Assembly (NCBI GenBank): GCA_039602395.1
Contig: JBCNJP010000006.1
Coordinates: 56,199,502-56,263,501 of the forward strand
Direction of reading: 5' to 3'
Length of the DNA stretch: 64,000 bases
Origin: Deinandra increscens subsp. villosa
Taxonomy: Eukaryota; Streptophyta; Magnoliopsida; Asterales; Asteraceae
Of the stretch, positions 10,059 through 21,539 are shown piece after piece. The notes under the pieces were generated by a model, which worked only from the letters and a program-made list of their open reading frames with translations, searched no databases and was not told the DNA's origin. The first letter of the stretch is position 1, and each line of letters opens with the position of its first letter. Both the position numbers and the translations under genes were made by a program.

Positions 10059-10442
10059 TTAGGAGTGTTCACGGTCTGATTTGAACCTTTAACTAGAATT
10101 ATAAAGAGAATCATAAAAAAACACGTAGTGTTTTAGTTAACAGTTAAAAAAAAATAAAAAATAATAAAATAATAAAATACTACTTTGTTTTAAGAATTTT
10201 AAAATGATAAAGGTAGCTTATGATTATATTACATATATATAACTATATATTTGACTATTAAAATTGTTATGTAGTAAAGATTAGACTCTCGGTTCGGGTT
10301 CGGGTTCGGTTTACACGGTCAGTTCCAAGTTTCAAACTAGACCAACCCGTTAAACCACCAAACCATGATTACCAAACTGTTGGATGTCTCAACCCGGCCA
10401 ACATGCTTCGGTCAAATACCACGGCTTATGAACATCTCTAGT
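10059..10442. mobile_element. Possible hAT-type fragment with CGGTT/GGGTTCGG motifs
   Basis: The left end TTAGGAGTGTTCACGG and the right end TGAACATCTCTAG are imperfect inverted repeats. Inside are GGTTCGGGTTCGG and AACCCGG motifs typical of short plant hAT derivatives. No convincing target duplication is visible. The A/T-rich core 10130-10260 has no ORF. Confidence 0.3.
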
Positions 10443-11034
10443 TCCTAATCACTCCTGTTGTGGTGCATATCTTTCGGATGGGTCAATGTAAAGTGTGTGC
10501 AAGAACTGCTTACACTTCTCGATACCAAACCATTAAACCTTAATCACAGGTGGGATGGAATGGTCGGTCCTGGTTCTTGTGGATTCAAGGACGTGGTATG
10601 ACGCTTGGAAGACATGTTCGTGACAGTATGGTTTCGTTCATAAGAATGCGATTTCATGCACATAATAATATACATACTAATCTACTGATCAATCTTGTCC
10701 AATTGATTGAACCAATCAATCAATAAGCCGACCGTACTAATCGCCCCATAGGCATATATGGAATTACAGATGACAAAAGCTAGTTAAATTCAAAATCTGA
10801 AAGGAAAAGAAACAAAAGGTTGGGAGTGTTTATTAATACACAAATCCTGCATATAACAGCACACCTTGTACACATAGATCGCTGCTAATATTCGCCTATT
10901 CGGTATGATAAAAAAAAAGTGAAACATAGAAAAGAATCCCTTATAGTTCACTCAGGATTACCAGTAATATAAGCAAACAATGTTAACTATTTATTCAAAC
11001 TTCGGAGAACAAGGTAAAACAGTAAAATACCTTC
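10443..11034. other. Spacer and 3' region of phospholipase D
   Basis: No ORF or repeat of note. Minus-strand AATAAA signals at about 10990 and 10830 could serve as polyadenylation signals for the phospholipase D gene that stops at 11035. Confidence 0.45.
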
Positions 11035-14000
11035 TTAGGTAGTGAGAATGGAAGGAAGGTAATCAGATTTTGTTCCAAGAACACGCGCATTAGTATCAGG
11101 AAAGAACTCGGTTCCCGGTAATTCAGTCACGATTCCTTCACCACTAACACCAATAGGGTACCGAAGCAAGTGACCAGGAAGATCAGTCTCAATAGTCTCA
11201 CTGGCAAACAGATCCCAGTATTTGTCGGATATCTTGTTCACTTTTTTAACACATTCGGTGCTCTCCGGATGCTGGAAGCTGTCATCAAGCATGCCAAGAT
11301 GTTCATACCATAGAGCCATACGGAACCCGTGGATCTGACCCCTAGCAGGTGCATTCCTGGTTGCAATCTGGTGTGGTTGGTAAGCTCCCATGGCTATCTC
11401 AGAATCTCGGCCACCATCCATGGACCGCTGGTTGATGTTGGCAGATCCAACAATTATGTACTCATCATCAACTGTAACAAAAAGATAAGAGTTATATAAC
11501 TATCTGATTCTGTGATTCCTATAAGCTCAAAAGCCAGAAATTACCTATCATCATCTTGGCGTGCACATAGATCATGAAGCGTCGGGCTTCTTGGGCTTTT
11601 TGGTAATTTGAATCAGGTTCAGGTGCTTCTGAAGGTTCATACTCCCCGCTCTTCTTCACCTCACGGTTCCCGAGGCAGAAGAAAGTGAGATAATCCCTCG
11701 GGTCCTCTTCAAGGCCTTGTTCTTCTAAAGCCTGGATGATATCTTTATACATCATTTCCATAGTCCTTCTTTGCCAGTCTAAAATCGCCTGAACGGATGC
11801 ACTCTCTGGGATCCCTTCAGGCCACATTGGTACAACAACATAGACAGTAAACTTTTCTCCAGCCTTAATCTTGCTAACAATCTTTAACGAAAGTTCTTTT
11901 GGAATCAAATGCAATGCACCAACATCTTCAACTTTTATATCATCAGCCTGCCAAGCAAACGAGCTTCCAAGAAAATACTGATTTTCGATATAGATAAAGT
12001 TTTTGGCTCGGCGAATGGCGTGAATATAAGCATCTTGAATACTGCGGTCAATTATGTTATCTTTACCACTTACAAGACCTGATTTTACTGCTTCTTCTGG
12101 TTGGTCTGGGAACCCGAAAGCAGCACCACCATCAATTGACCTGAAAAGTTGAACATTCCATGATTCTTGATCATCATGGAACATAACTGGAGATGGTGGG
12201 ATTATGATGTCATCAAGTTCTCTGAAGTTAACCAACACGTTTTTCCCGCCTTGCTTTCTCCATCTCTGTTCAAAATTAAACAAAACATCCCAGGCGATAG
12301 ATCCTTCAAGTCTTGAGTGAATGTCATGCCATGGCTCGCGGGGTCCACCTTTTGTTATACAACCTTCTGCGTAATTAGGCTGGTGGAAATCATCATGATG
12401 AGCCGTGTCTAATGTTCTGAATAAAGAATGGAAAGGGGTATCGTATCTCCCGTCACAAACATCAAGACCACCAACAAAACTCACCACCCGACGCCTTTCT
12501 GAATCCCCATTCGGCATCGGGGAATCCACCACTATAATCTTCTGGTGATGTGTGAACATTGTTGATATTTGGAGGTCCTGAATGAAACTTCCACCATCAT
12601 CAGGGTTTCGTGGGCATAAATTACAATGCACATCAGTACCTTGAAAAAAGTTTTCAGTATCTTCATCATGGGTGCACATTAATCCATCTTTCTTTAATAC
12701 ATCTACAGAAGTTCTATCATCCCAAACAAGCATAAGAACCTTAACACCTTCACATGATTTCTTCTTTAAAAGCTCACCAAGTGTGATATCACCTCCACTT
12801 TTTGGCCTTCTTGAATCTCTAATCAAAGTGATTTCAGTGTATACAGACCAACCAGTAATATAAATGAAGTGTTTTGCATTAGTGATTGCATCAAACACAT
12901 CTTCCCAGCATCGTTGTGACTCGTAATACTTGCCACCAGAAAGAGGTATTTTGGGAATGAAATTATCAGGTACATGAGCATCTTGGTACAAAGAAACATG
13001 ACATCCTTGTCTTTGAGAGAAGAAAGTATATGGGACACCAGGATATTTGGAACTTTTAATTCCACGAGCCCAGTTACGATCTTGAGTAACATCAAAGTAT
13101 TGTAGTTTTATATGGATTTTTGAACCAGATTCTACAGGATTTTTGTCTTCATCTAAGATTTCCACCCATCTATCCACTTCTTCTCCTTCAAGAAGATCTT
13201 CAATAGGAACATAACCTCTTCCGATTAAGGTTGCACCAATGGGATTATCATCTTTAACAGTGAATATTACATTAGAAGCTAAGTGAGCACAATAAATGTG
13301 GAATGATTCATGCCACTTTGGGTTTTCAGGGTCGTCTTCTAACAACCTAGTTCGTCCTACTCTGCATTTGTCTAGATCAATTGATGCATACATTTTTGGA
13401 GTTCCTTTACCAAAACCAACAGTCTCCTCTAGGTTTGCCTTAAGCTGCAATAATGCATCATTGAGAAAGTTAGAAAACCTGTTAAGTTAGTTTCAAGCTT
13501 GACTAAACAGATAATCTTAACCCATAAAATACCAATGAAACAAGAACAATCGATTCAAGGCAGATCAAGAATTCAAGATACAACTGGGATTCAAAGAGAA
13601 TTTTCACTTATTAGTTATTACTATCATGTATTCATGTGATCAAGGTAATTAAAATCCAAGCATCCATCAAAACATGGATTAGCTCCAAAGTAATAATCCA
13701 ATGCCTAAATTATAGGTAAAATACTAAAATGTCAGTGCAATGAAACTATCCAAGTACATTGATGTGTACAAATATATGTACATGGGTTGTTTGGAAAATA
13801 TGAGACGAATATAGTATGGTATGATTTTAAAATTAATTCCAGAAAAAGAGAAATAAAGGCCCAAAATTGACAGCAAGGAGCATACTAGTAAAGTAGGTTG
13901 TAGAATAAAGATACTTTCTACATCTAAAAATTAAATTAAATTTGCACCTTTTTTTAACAGCCAATCAAACGGTGTAAAGACTAAAGTTGTAACATACCAA

Positions 14001-14763
14001 CTTAACAGATCTAAATTTGCACTTCATGAGCAGAATAATTCAAATTAGGAAACAAAGTGTACGATGCGAATAAGTACTTCACGAGAATCATTCAGATTTA
14101 GAGGTGCACAAAGCGGTTTTTTTTAGTAACCGGTTTCGGTTAGGAGTGTTGACCGGTCAAAACCGGTTAGGGGCAAACCGGTTCGGTTTCATACCGGTTA
14201 TTGATGAAAAATTGTCTAACCGTTGTAACCGGTTAACCGGTTTTTTTGGCAACCGGTCACCTATTTGAAGCCAAAGAAATGTAACCTATGTGTAACCGCC
14301 GGTTCGGTTTGAAACCACAACCAGTTGAACTCTAACCGGTTTTAGTTCTAATCAGTTCCGTTTTTTTTAACCGGTCCTACAACAGGTTTTCTGTTCACCT
14401 ATGTTCAGATTTAGAAACAAAATGTCTGAATCAAAATATTCAGATCCAAAAAAATGATTAACCCTATCAAACGTCTTATCAATGGTCCACCACACAAACT
14501 CATGTCCATACGAGAATATCAGAAATCACTTTTTCAAACTTGTTCAGGAAAATAGTGATATATTGCAGTCAATTCGTTTGTCTACATATAAACCATGATC
14601 AATCAATTAGGTAATAATGGAGCTTCTATCCCAGATTCATGAAAAAATCACAATATGTTATATATACCTTCCCGAATATGTTACTTCCGCCACCATAGCC
14701 ATGGATCTTATCAACCTCATAGATCGTGGCATGAAGAGTTCCATGGAGATGCGTATCCGCCAT
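11035..14763 (-). CDS. PLD1: Phospholipase D alpha (EC 3.1.4.4), three coding exons
   Basis: Hydrolyses membrane phospholipids such as phosphatidylcholine to phosphatidic acid; plant alpha-type enzymes are calcium-dependent and act at membranes in stress and hormone signalling. Coding exons are 14763-14668, 13444-11545 and 11471-11035, all with GT/AG borders, giving 810 residues, the normal family length. The N-terminus (MADTHLHGTLHATIYEVD) opens a C2 domain that runs to about residue 150. The two catalytic HKD motifs are HQKIIVVD near residue 329 and HAKMMIVD near 660, the second split by the last intron. The conserved IYIENQYFLGSSF is near 512 and the C-terminus ends SDYLPSILTT. No frameshift or missing key residue is seen, so this is a functional-looking host gene. 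The 1.2-kb first coding intron holds a small hAT-like element. Isoform alpha is assigned from memory of family sequences; the symbol is a family name and not an orthology claim. Confidence 0.96.
14091..14414. mobile_element. Small hAT-like element in the first PLD intron
   Basis: An 11-bp direct repeat TTCAGATTTAG flanks the segment (14091-14101 and 14404-14414). Inside, AGGTGCACAAAG on the left faces CTGTTCACCTATG on the right as imperfect inverted repeats, and the core is dense in AACCGGTT motifs. The exact termini are unclear because the direct repeat is longer than the 8 bp usual for hAT. Confidence 0.5.
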
Positions 14764-15217
14764 TTTCTATCCTGCAAACACATCAACAATCGCGATCAAC
14801 TCGTATGATCAAATCCGCAACTATAAAATCACACATCAAGCAAATAAATTGTGAAAAACGCGTGTTTAAACTGATTAGAATCGAAAACAAGTGGAAAACA
14901 GCAAAAGTTTCAGTGAAACGGCCAGATCAAGTGATTCAACTTAGTGCAGTCAATTAAAAACATGGAGCATATGAGCTAATCATCGAAATTAATCATGTGA
15001 AAGATATGCTTACTGAGAGAAGTAGGAAGGAGAGATCTGAAAAGTGGGAATGTGATCGGAAATTGGTTGAAGGAAGTATTAATCGGAGGAGACGAAGTGT
15101 GAAGGAGACAGCGATCCGTGATCGAGGCTTTAAAAGGCTCAACGCTCGTCAACGGGAAAGGTTAATTTTTGGGGGAAATTATTAATAAATATATGTAACA
15201 ATTGATTTATAAGCGAT
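14764..15217 (-). promoter_or_regulatory. 5' UTR, leader intron and promoter of phospholipase D alpha
   Basis: An acceptor TTTGCAG lies 8 bases upstream of the ATG (near 14772), and a donor CA|GTAAGC at 15013 marks the end of an upstream non-coding exon. A leader intron is known in plant PLD alpha genes. The exon above 15014 is C/T-rich, as leaders often are. TATA-like sequences are at about 15183-15195 and 15208-15217 (minus). Transcription start is inferred. Confidence 0.55.
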
Positions 15218-15872
15218 TAATTAGTTATTACCATAACAAGTTATAAATTTATGTTCTACTTCTAAGCTAATGATTTTCATGAAATGTTGTATGTTAATGT
15301 CTTCTTGGTGAAAATAAGAAATAATAAAAATTTCAGAATTATTATTATTATAAATAATAAAGCTTTGAAAATTGTTAAAGTTTTATTTTAAGATAATATA
15401 TAAATAAAACAAAATCATGTTATGAATTTGGTAACATTAATTAATTATTAGAATAACAAAAATTTATATTTTAAATATTTAATTATTCTTTCAATAATCA
15501 GGTATTTATTAAGGCGAGGTTTTCTCACCTATGATAAATTTCCTCCTAATAAAGATTAGAGATAATCAGGTAGGTGGGTAATGCTCCCATCAATGATCCA
15601 AAAATTGCCGTTCAATTTTTTCATCTATTTAAAATCATTATTATTTAAGAATTTGTATTTCTCCATTTTTTCATCAAGTGTATCGGGGATCTTACCCCTC
15701 TAATATTTGGTTTCGATTTTGGGTGTGCCTTTTATTTGAAAGAGAAATTTCCTTATTGAAAATTCCCACTCTTCCACATAGTGTGATTAATGTGTTAGAC
15801 TCTAATCTAAAATTGACGCATGGGACTTAGCCTTCGTAGAATCACACCTACATGCACAAGTTTTTTAATACT
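15218..15872. other. A/T-rich spacer, nothing recognised
   Basis: No ORF above 60 codons, no inverted repeat or RNA gene was seen. It ends at the 9-bp target duplication of the following Mutator-like element. Confidence 0.5.
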
Positions 15873-15881
15873 TATTTTTTA

Positions 15882-16071
15882 GGAAAATTGGATTTAAATA
15901 ATATGAATTAAGCCCTATTGGCCAATAATAATACCAATTCAGTTATTTGCCTAGAATAATACGAATTCGTTAATTTAGTCTCAATAATGATATGCCGTCT
16001 ATTTTTTTCAAAACGGTGTTAAAGACATGCTTATGTGGCCACTGACGTGGCTCCCTTTTTAACGACGTGGC
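15882..16071 (+). repeat. Left terminal inverted repeat of the MULE
   Basis: Pairs with 18060-18248. It includes GTGGCCACTGACGTGG and GACGTGGC near its inner edge. A TATA-like AATATAAAACC at 16082, just inside, probably drives the GRF gene. Confidence 0.92.
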
Positions 16072-16212
16072 ATGGTCAATTGAATATAAAACCCCCCAAA
16101 TCTGGTTACCTCGTTCAATTTGGGGACTTTCCAAACCCTAATATCTTCGATCTCAGTTTGCACAAGAGAAATCACAAAATTGGCAATCGACATTTATTGA
16201 TTTGATAGTACG

Positions 16213-16862
16213 ATGGCTTCATCTTCAATCCCAGTCCAAAATCCTAAGATTCTAAGGTTCGATATGGATGGAAACATCCTCTGCTACCACGGTATGCCTG
16301 TTGTTAGGAGGGTAGCTGGTTCTCGTACCCAACATCAAGGACAGGAGTTCTATGGTTGTCCAATGTGGCCGGTAATGATAAATTTGAAGTTTTTCATCTT
16401 AATCAGTTATAGACTTGTTCTATTTACCAGTTTTTCTTAATCTTTTTATATCAGAAATATGACTGCACATTCTTTCATTGGAAAGATCAAATTGACACAA
16501 TTCTTGGACGTGGAGACAATGCAAAAGTCACTGAAATGATGAGTGAAGCAATAGCAAGGCTACAAGTTGAGAAAAAAATGCTTGAAGATGAAGCTGTGAA
16601 ATTGAAGATGGTCAAAACAAAGTGGGGATTGAAGAAATATGTTAAAAGGACATCCCTTTATGCAACTATATTGTACTTTACCATTTACCCCTTTGTCACT
16701 CACACTAATTCTAAGGTTCTTGCCTGTTGCTACAACATATTTTCTAACTGCTTCTTTGAATGCATCCCTGTTAGGAAATCTGGTACCTACAACCCAGTCC
16801 TACTTTGTCCAGTCAGTGTGTTCAGTAACCACAGGAACTTGCAACTTATGTTTTTTACCTAA
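16213..16862 (+). CDS. GRF zinc-finger protein carried by the MULE
   Basis: Exon 1 is 16213-16371 and exon 2 starts at 16455; donor CCG|GTAATG and acceptor TATCAG keep phase. The product begins MASSSIPVQNPKILRFDMDG. A GRF-type zinc finger follows: ILCYHGMPVVRR, then QEFYGCPMWP, then across the intron KYDCTFFHWKDQ. Next is a helical, probably coiled-coil segment (EMMSEAIARLQVEKKMLEDE). GRF fingers bind nucleic acid in other proteins. From about 16640 to the stop at 16862 the reading runs over the antisense of the transposase remnant, so the last 70 or so residues are probably not original: the deletion that removed the transposase core also replaced this gene's 3' end. Whether the GRF protein was captured from a host gene or is an accessory gene of this MULE lineage cannot be told here. 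Confidence 0.7.
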
Positions 16863-17822
16863 AATATCATCATCCTCACTCTCTCCAGGTGAGTTAATCT
16901 CTCCCTCAGAATCCTCATAACTGCTTTCACCACTTCCCTCTTGAACTTTTGGGTTGAACTCTTCTTTACTTGGTTCACACAACTTTTCTAGCAACTTTTC
17001 CTTTATCAGTTTTTCCTCTTGATTGACTTGAGTTATATTACTACTTAATAATTTCCATTCCTCATCATCTGTGTCAGAATGTGAACAAATGATCTCATCC
17101 TTATCAGATCTATTGATTTCACCATCATCAGTTACTCTAGCATCCTCATCCTCTTCACCAATAACTGCCTTATCAACCTTATCAGATCTACTGATTTCAC
17201 CATCATCAGTTACTCTAGCATCCTCATCCTCTTCACCAATAACTGCCTTATCAACCTTATTCACTTCTAACTCAACTATAGCAACAGCTGCACCAGACTC
17301 ATCCACATTAGTTTCAGACTCACCAGACTCATCCACATCTAAGAAACCAGCTATAAAGGAGGCTTCATGTATGCAGCTAGGTCTTTCAAGGTGGGCTTTA
17401 CTTTGGGTTGCCGGCTTATTGGGTTGGGCTTGAATATAGGCTTCACTTTGGGCTTCAGTTTGGGTTTCACTTTGGGGTTGAAGGTTGGCTGTCCTATTTG
17501 GATACTTACTTAGCTCTACATATAGACAACAAAAATGTCTCATACCTTCTTCACCCATCTGATCTAGCATTCCCATGAAATCAGTTTCATTTTTCAGCTC
17601 TACTAGACCAGTTTCAAGAGATTTTCCAGGTAGCAGGTAATACAATCTAAAATTAATGTTTGGATATCCACCATATTTCATAATTAGTTAAGTTAGTTGA
17701 AAATATGAGAGTTTATGGACCTCTACCTGAAATGATATGGTTCCACCTCCAACGTATTCCCATTTTTTCTTGGTTAAGAAGTGCCCATTATGCCAAATCT
17801 TGGTGAGCAATTTATCAGACAT
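16635..17822 (-). pseudogene. MuDR-type transposase N-terminal part, pseudogene
   Basis: One minus frame from ATG 17822 (MSDKLLTKIWHNGHF) to about 16640 is interrupted by two stops only: TAA after YFQLT, near 17690, and TAG at 16798-16800 just after TDWTK. The first part resembles the PB1-like domain of plant MULE proteins (YYLLPGKSLETGLVELKN). An acidic middle follows, with a 26-residue tandem repeat (KVDKAVIGEEDEDARVTDDG...) present twice. Beyond the second stop, VGTRFPNRDAFKEAVRKY and KGCPFN are the MuDR DNA-binding domain. The DDE core and zinc knuckle are absent. It cannot encode an active transposase. Confidence 0.8.
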
Positions 17823-18059
17823 GATTTCTGAAACAAAAAAGAAAAAAAGAAGATGATTTGGTAAGCCGGCGACATATAAATTCAGTAAATCTTACAAAAT
17901 TTCGTACCTTGAAGAAGATTTGGTGAGTCGATGATGGTGACGATCAGAGGGCGATGGGCGGAGTAATTGATGGTGGGTGAGTTAATTTGGGGGTAGGGTT
18001 CGATGATAATAACCGTTGTAAAAGGAAAATTGGATTATTTCTTTTTTTTATAAAAGGGC

Positions 18060-18248
18060 GCCACGTCGTTAAAAAGGGAGCCACGTCAGTGGCCACATAA
18101 GCATGTCTTTAACACCGTTTTAAAAAAATAGACGGCATATCATTATTGAGACTAAATTAACGAATTGGTATTATTCTAGGCAAATAACTGAATTGGTATT
18201 ATTATTGGCCAATAGAGCTTAATTCATATTATTTAAATCCAATTTTCC
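18060..18248 (-). repeat. Right terminal inverted repeat of the MULE
   Basis: Complement of 15882-16071, with about three differences and one base shorter. It lies upstream of the leftward transposase remnant and probably held its promoter. Confidence 0.92.
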
Positions 18249-18257
18249 TATTTTTTA

Positions 18258-18515
18258 ATATTTAGATATTATTTGATAAAATATTCTATTTTTAATATAT
18301 AGTATTTGCGACTTGCATACACTTTAAGCATTTCACGCTGCAAACTATGAATACCTCTTATTAAATATTTCACAATGTTATAGGATTAATTAGAGATGCC
18401 TAAAAATAAACTGGTTCTGGAACCGAAACTGCCAAATCGAATCGAATCGAACCAAACCCGAACCTGTTCCGAACCGTTTTCTCAAGAACCGCTCCCGAAT
18501 TGTTTAGACCCGCTA
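18258..18515. other. Spacer with a hAT-like relic
   Basis: TTAGAGATGCCTAAAAATAA followed by repeated AATCGAATCGAACC and CCGAACC motifs resembles one end of a small hAT element, cut by the LTR that starts at 18516. No gene is seen. Confidence 0.3.
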
Positions 18516-20283
18516 TGTAACATCCCAAAATTTTAATAATTAAATTTTCTGTTAACGTAGTCTAGTTAAATTAAATCTGCAATCAAGGTGTCCATAAGCT
18601 GTGATTTTTGCACACAATCTTGTAACTGGAAGTGTAATCCTTCATCCAAGCTTTATTTGGTGACAAGTAAGTAAACCCCAAGTTTTTGCATGTGTAGGTC
18701 ATGAATTATAGGGCCTTAAATCTGCAAATTGTTGTTGTTATATGGATCTATTGATGTTTGGAATGCTTAATATTGCATAAAATTCTAGTTTGATGATTAA
18801 TTGGTGAAGTAGTCACCAAGCCCTTCATGTTGAATCTCCATGCTGGATGACTACTTAAGAAAGTTGTGAAATTGGCTTTATTGATTGATTTCTAGCATGA
18901 ATAGGATGTTATGTGATGAATTGACGATGGGTTGGAAGTAAAATCCAACCAATCCTAGCTTAAATGGCAAATTGGGGAAGTTTGAGGGATTGGGTTATGT
19001 GTATGCATACATGTATGCACATAAGGTGCTTGATAAAATGCCTAAGAGAAACCAAAATGTTGGTAAAGCAACTAAATTGCTAAATTTGAGCTTGAATGTT
19101 TATAGGAAACAATAGGCTCAAAAGGGTGACCTATCATTGATTAAATTTGTGATCAATTGTTATCTTGATTGATGGATGCTTTTAATTGATATTGTGTGGT
19201 TGATGAAACCGAGTAGGTGGAAATAAACTTGATGAATATGCTTGATTTATATCTATGTGTAATTGTGTATGTGTAGCATTGAAATCATATTAATGAAAAT
19301 GTGATATAAATGCTATGATGATAGAGGTCCTAATATTGTTAGTGACCCATTAGGTGACCAAGTTGACCAAGGTAACAACCAAGGAGTTGGTGGAAGTGGA
19401 AGCTCAAGTTCACGAGGTAACGTGTTTATGTTATAAGAAACCCATAGGGATAATATGATGATGCTAATGCTTAATAAATGATAAAATCCGGCTTAACAAT
19501 AGATGGTGATGAATGGTTCTAGGAACCATGAAACCATAGAGCTTGAGGTACTACCAATGAAATGATTGACCAAAAAGGAAAGATTCGTAGGAATCTAGAA
19601 TTGGATGAAACCACTACAATGGATGAATAATGATTCGAAAGGGGATCATCATCATGTAGCGGGGCTATGTTGATCACAAATGGTTTACAGAACCATAGAT
19701 CATCAGAGTTACAAACATATTGGTCAAACAAGGATTTGGATGGCACCAAAGGCACCGGACCCGTCATAAAGGGTCAAAGGAGTTTTCTAATCCTAAAGGA
19801 GTTAAACGAGAGGGTTGAATACCCTCAACAACCATTGATGCAATTGTTGAAATTATAAAATGATTTTGATGTTATGGAGTCTTCTTAAACTCTAATTGGT
19901 AAAAGACACAAAAGTGCATGGAACCCATGTAGGTTTAAACACTAGTAAATGGCAATGCTAATGGTTAATGTAGCATGTTTAACAATGAGTTATGGAGTGG
20001 GTAGCCTCAATTATGAGCAGGTTTATAGTTTTAATGAAAAAGGTATCCTAATGGGTCAAACAGGTTGGTTGAACCCATTAATGCTTAATGTTAACTTGGT
20101 TTGGCTAAGGTATGTGAATATACATGTTTACATGTTGTACAAGTGTTTGGAATGTCCCAAAGCAGGTAGAAAACCAACCCTATAAAGCTGGTGCAATTCT
20201 AGGTGGAACCAGGGGAAGAGGCCAAAATATTGGCTAAGTATAAAACTGGCCGAAACTGGCCAATTCCCTGGAATTTTTGCTCC

Positions 20284-20380
20284 AAGCGTATCGCTTCGAG
20301 CTAAGGTTGCTGGAAGCGATACGCATGGCGTGCCAAGCGTATCACCTAGAAGGAGGCCTCCCGTAAGCGATATGCTTGGG
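20284..20380. repeat. Four GCGTATCGC-type hairpin motifs in the LTR
   Basis: AAGCGTATCGCTT, GAAGCGATACGCATGG, CCAAGCGTATCACC and GTAAGCGATATGCTTGG follow one another. The first has 5-bp arms around TAT. Comparable motifs occur in the LTRs at 25235, 32583 and 56105. Confidence 0.55.
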
Positions 20381-20567
20381 AGCCCCTTTTTTATTTTACT
20401 TAATTTTCTTAATTGTTTAATGTTGTTATAAGTTGTTATGCAATAGAAACTCACTATTGAAAGTGAGTGAATTACAGGTAAAGGAAAAACCTAGCGGGGA
20501 TGCTCGTCAAGACTATGAAGAATCGATCACGTAAAGAATGAACAACCCGTTTTATATTTTGGTTAAA

Positions 20568-21129
20568 GGGGTAATTTTGTAGAAACATAACCAACTTTCA
20601 GTTTTGTTCCAATTAGGTCACTCAAACTTTTTTTTTTGTTTCAATCAGCTAGCTTAACTTTAAAATATGTTCTAATGCTAGATAAATGACCCGATTTAGC
20701 AGGTAACCTAATCAAAATTTTTTTTTATAAAAACTGAATTTTTTATAGAAAAAGGAATTTTTATATATAAAAACGCATTTTTAAAATCGAAGTTTTAATA
20801 AAACGATTTTTTATAAAAATTTAAATTTTAGTTAGAAAACGTTTTTTTTGATAAAATTTCGACTTTTTATAAAAAAATCATTTTTATTAAAAATTCGATT
20901 TTAAAAACTTCATTTTTTATAAAAAAATTCTCTTTTTTATAAAAAATTATCTTTTTTATAAAAATATCAGTTTTTATAAAAAAAATGATTAGGTTAGCTG
21001 CTAATCAGGTCATTTATCTAGGATTAGAACATATTTTAAAGTTAAGTTACCTGATTGGAACAAAAAAAAGTTTGAGTGACCTAATTGGAACAAAATTGAG
21101 AGTTGGTTATTTTTCTGTGACATTTTCCC
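20568..21129. mobile_element. Mutator-type MITE, 562 bp, 9-bp TSD
   Basis: Inverted ends of about 140 bp (left includes GTTTTGTTCCAATTAGGTCA, right its complement) enclose an A/T-rich core made of TTTTTTATAAAAA palindromes. The perfect 9-bp target duplication TTGGTTAAA is at 20559-20567 and 21130-21138. No ORF. It inserted after the gypsy LTR was in place. Confidence 0.85.
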
Positions 21130-21312
21130 TTGGTTAAATGAACTATGTATAAATTGATGATCACTCCTGGATGTCAACTCATTATGGGTATATTTTGTAA
21201 ATGTAAACCACTATGATGGTAATGTATGATTACCAAACAACATGTTTTGTACAAAAGTTTTCTGGGACCAAATGGTTATGTTTGGCATCAAATTGTATAT
21301 GGGTGTTACAAT

Positions 21313-21330
21313 TTGGTACCAGAACTATGG
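21313..21330 (+). other. Primer binding site for initiator tRNA-Met
   Basis: TTGGTACCAGAACTATGG, two bases after the LTR end, closely matches the plant iMet primer site TGGTATCAGAGC. It sets the orientation of this gypsy element as plus. Confidence 0.65.
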
Positions 21331-21539
21331 TTTGAGCGACTCAAGTACTCGAGGAGTACTAGAACCCAAACCTTGTGCTCAAGGAACGGGAAAGGTGATC
21401 GGTTCAAGCTTGACGAAGCATCCGGGTAAGGCAAATAACCCTGAATTTAATACCATTACCTCTGTGTAGTTGAATAAATGACTTCTATGAATGCCAGTAA
21501 TGGTGAAGTAATTAGCTATCACTCGGGGAAATGCATGAG

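Larger units (their letters stand above)
15882..18248. mobile_element. Mutator-like element (MULE), 2367 bp, 190-bp TIRs, 9-bp TSD
   Basis: Terminal inverted repeats of about 190 bp (15882-16071 and 18060-18248) begin GGAAAATTGGATTTAAATAA and differ at only a few positions. A perfect 9-bp target duplication, TATTTTTTA, is at 15873-15881 and 18249-18257. Long TIRs with a 9-bp duplication define Mutator. Inside are a rightward GRF zinc-finger gene and a leftward MuDR-type transposase pseudogene whose 3' part, including the whole DDE domain, is deleted. The element is therefore a non-autonomous deletion derivative. The near-identical TIRs suggest recent transposition. Confidence 0.92.
18516..21310 (+). 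mobile_element. 5' LTR of a Ty3/gypsy element (TGTAACATCCC...GGTGTTACA)
   Basis: The left end TGTAACATCCC and the right end GGTGTTACA are typical of large plant gypsy (Tekay/Del-like) LTRs, and a primer binding site follows directly at 21313. The LTR is 2795 bp, of which 571 bp are the MITE at 20568-21129 and its duplication. At 20281-20380 there are four copies of a hairpin motif based on AAGCGTATCGCTT in alternating orientation. The ORFs inside are short and not gene-like. No matching 3' LTR is present in the window. Confidence 0.7.

Noticed and set aside
12672..13095. Frames of 63-90 codons inside phospholipase D
   Set aside because: Shadows of the coding strand in other frames.
17071..17433. 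Plus-strand Ser-rich frame of 120 codons
   Set aside because: Antisense of the acidic repeat region in the MULE transposase.
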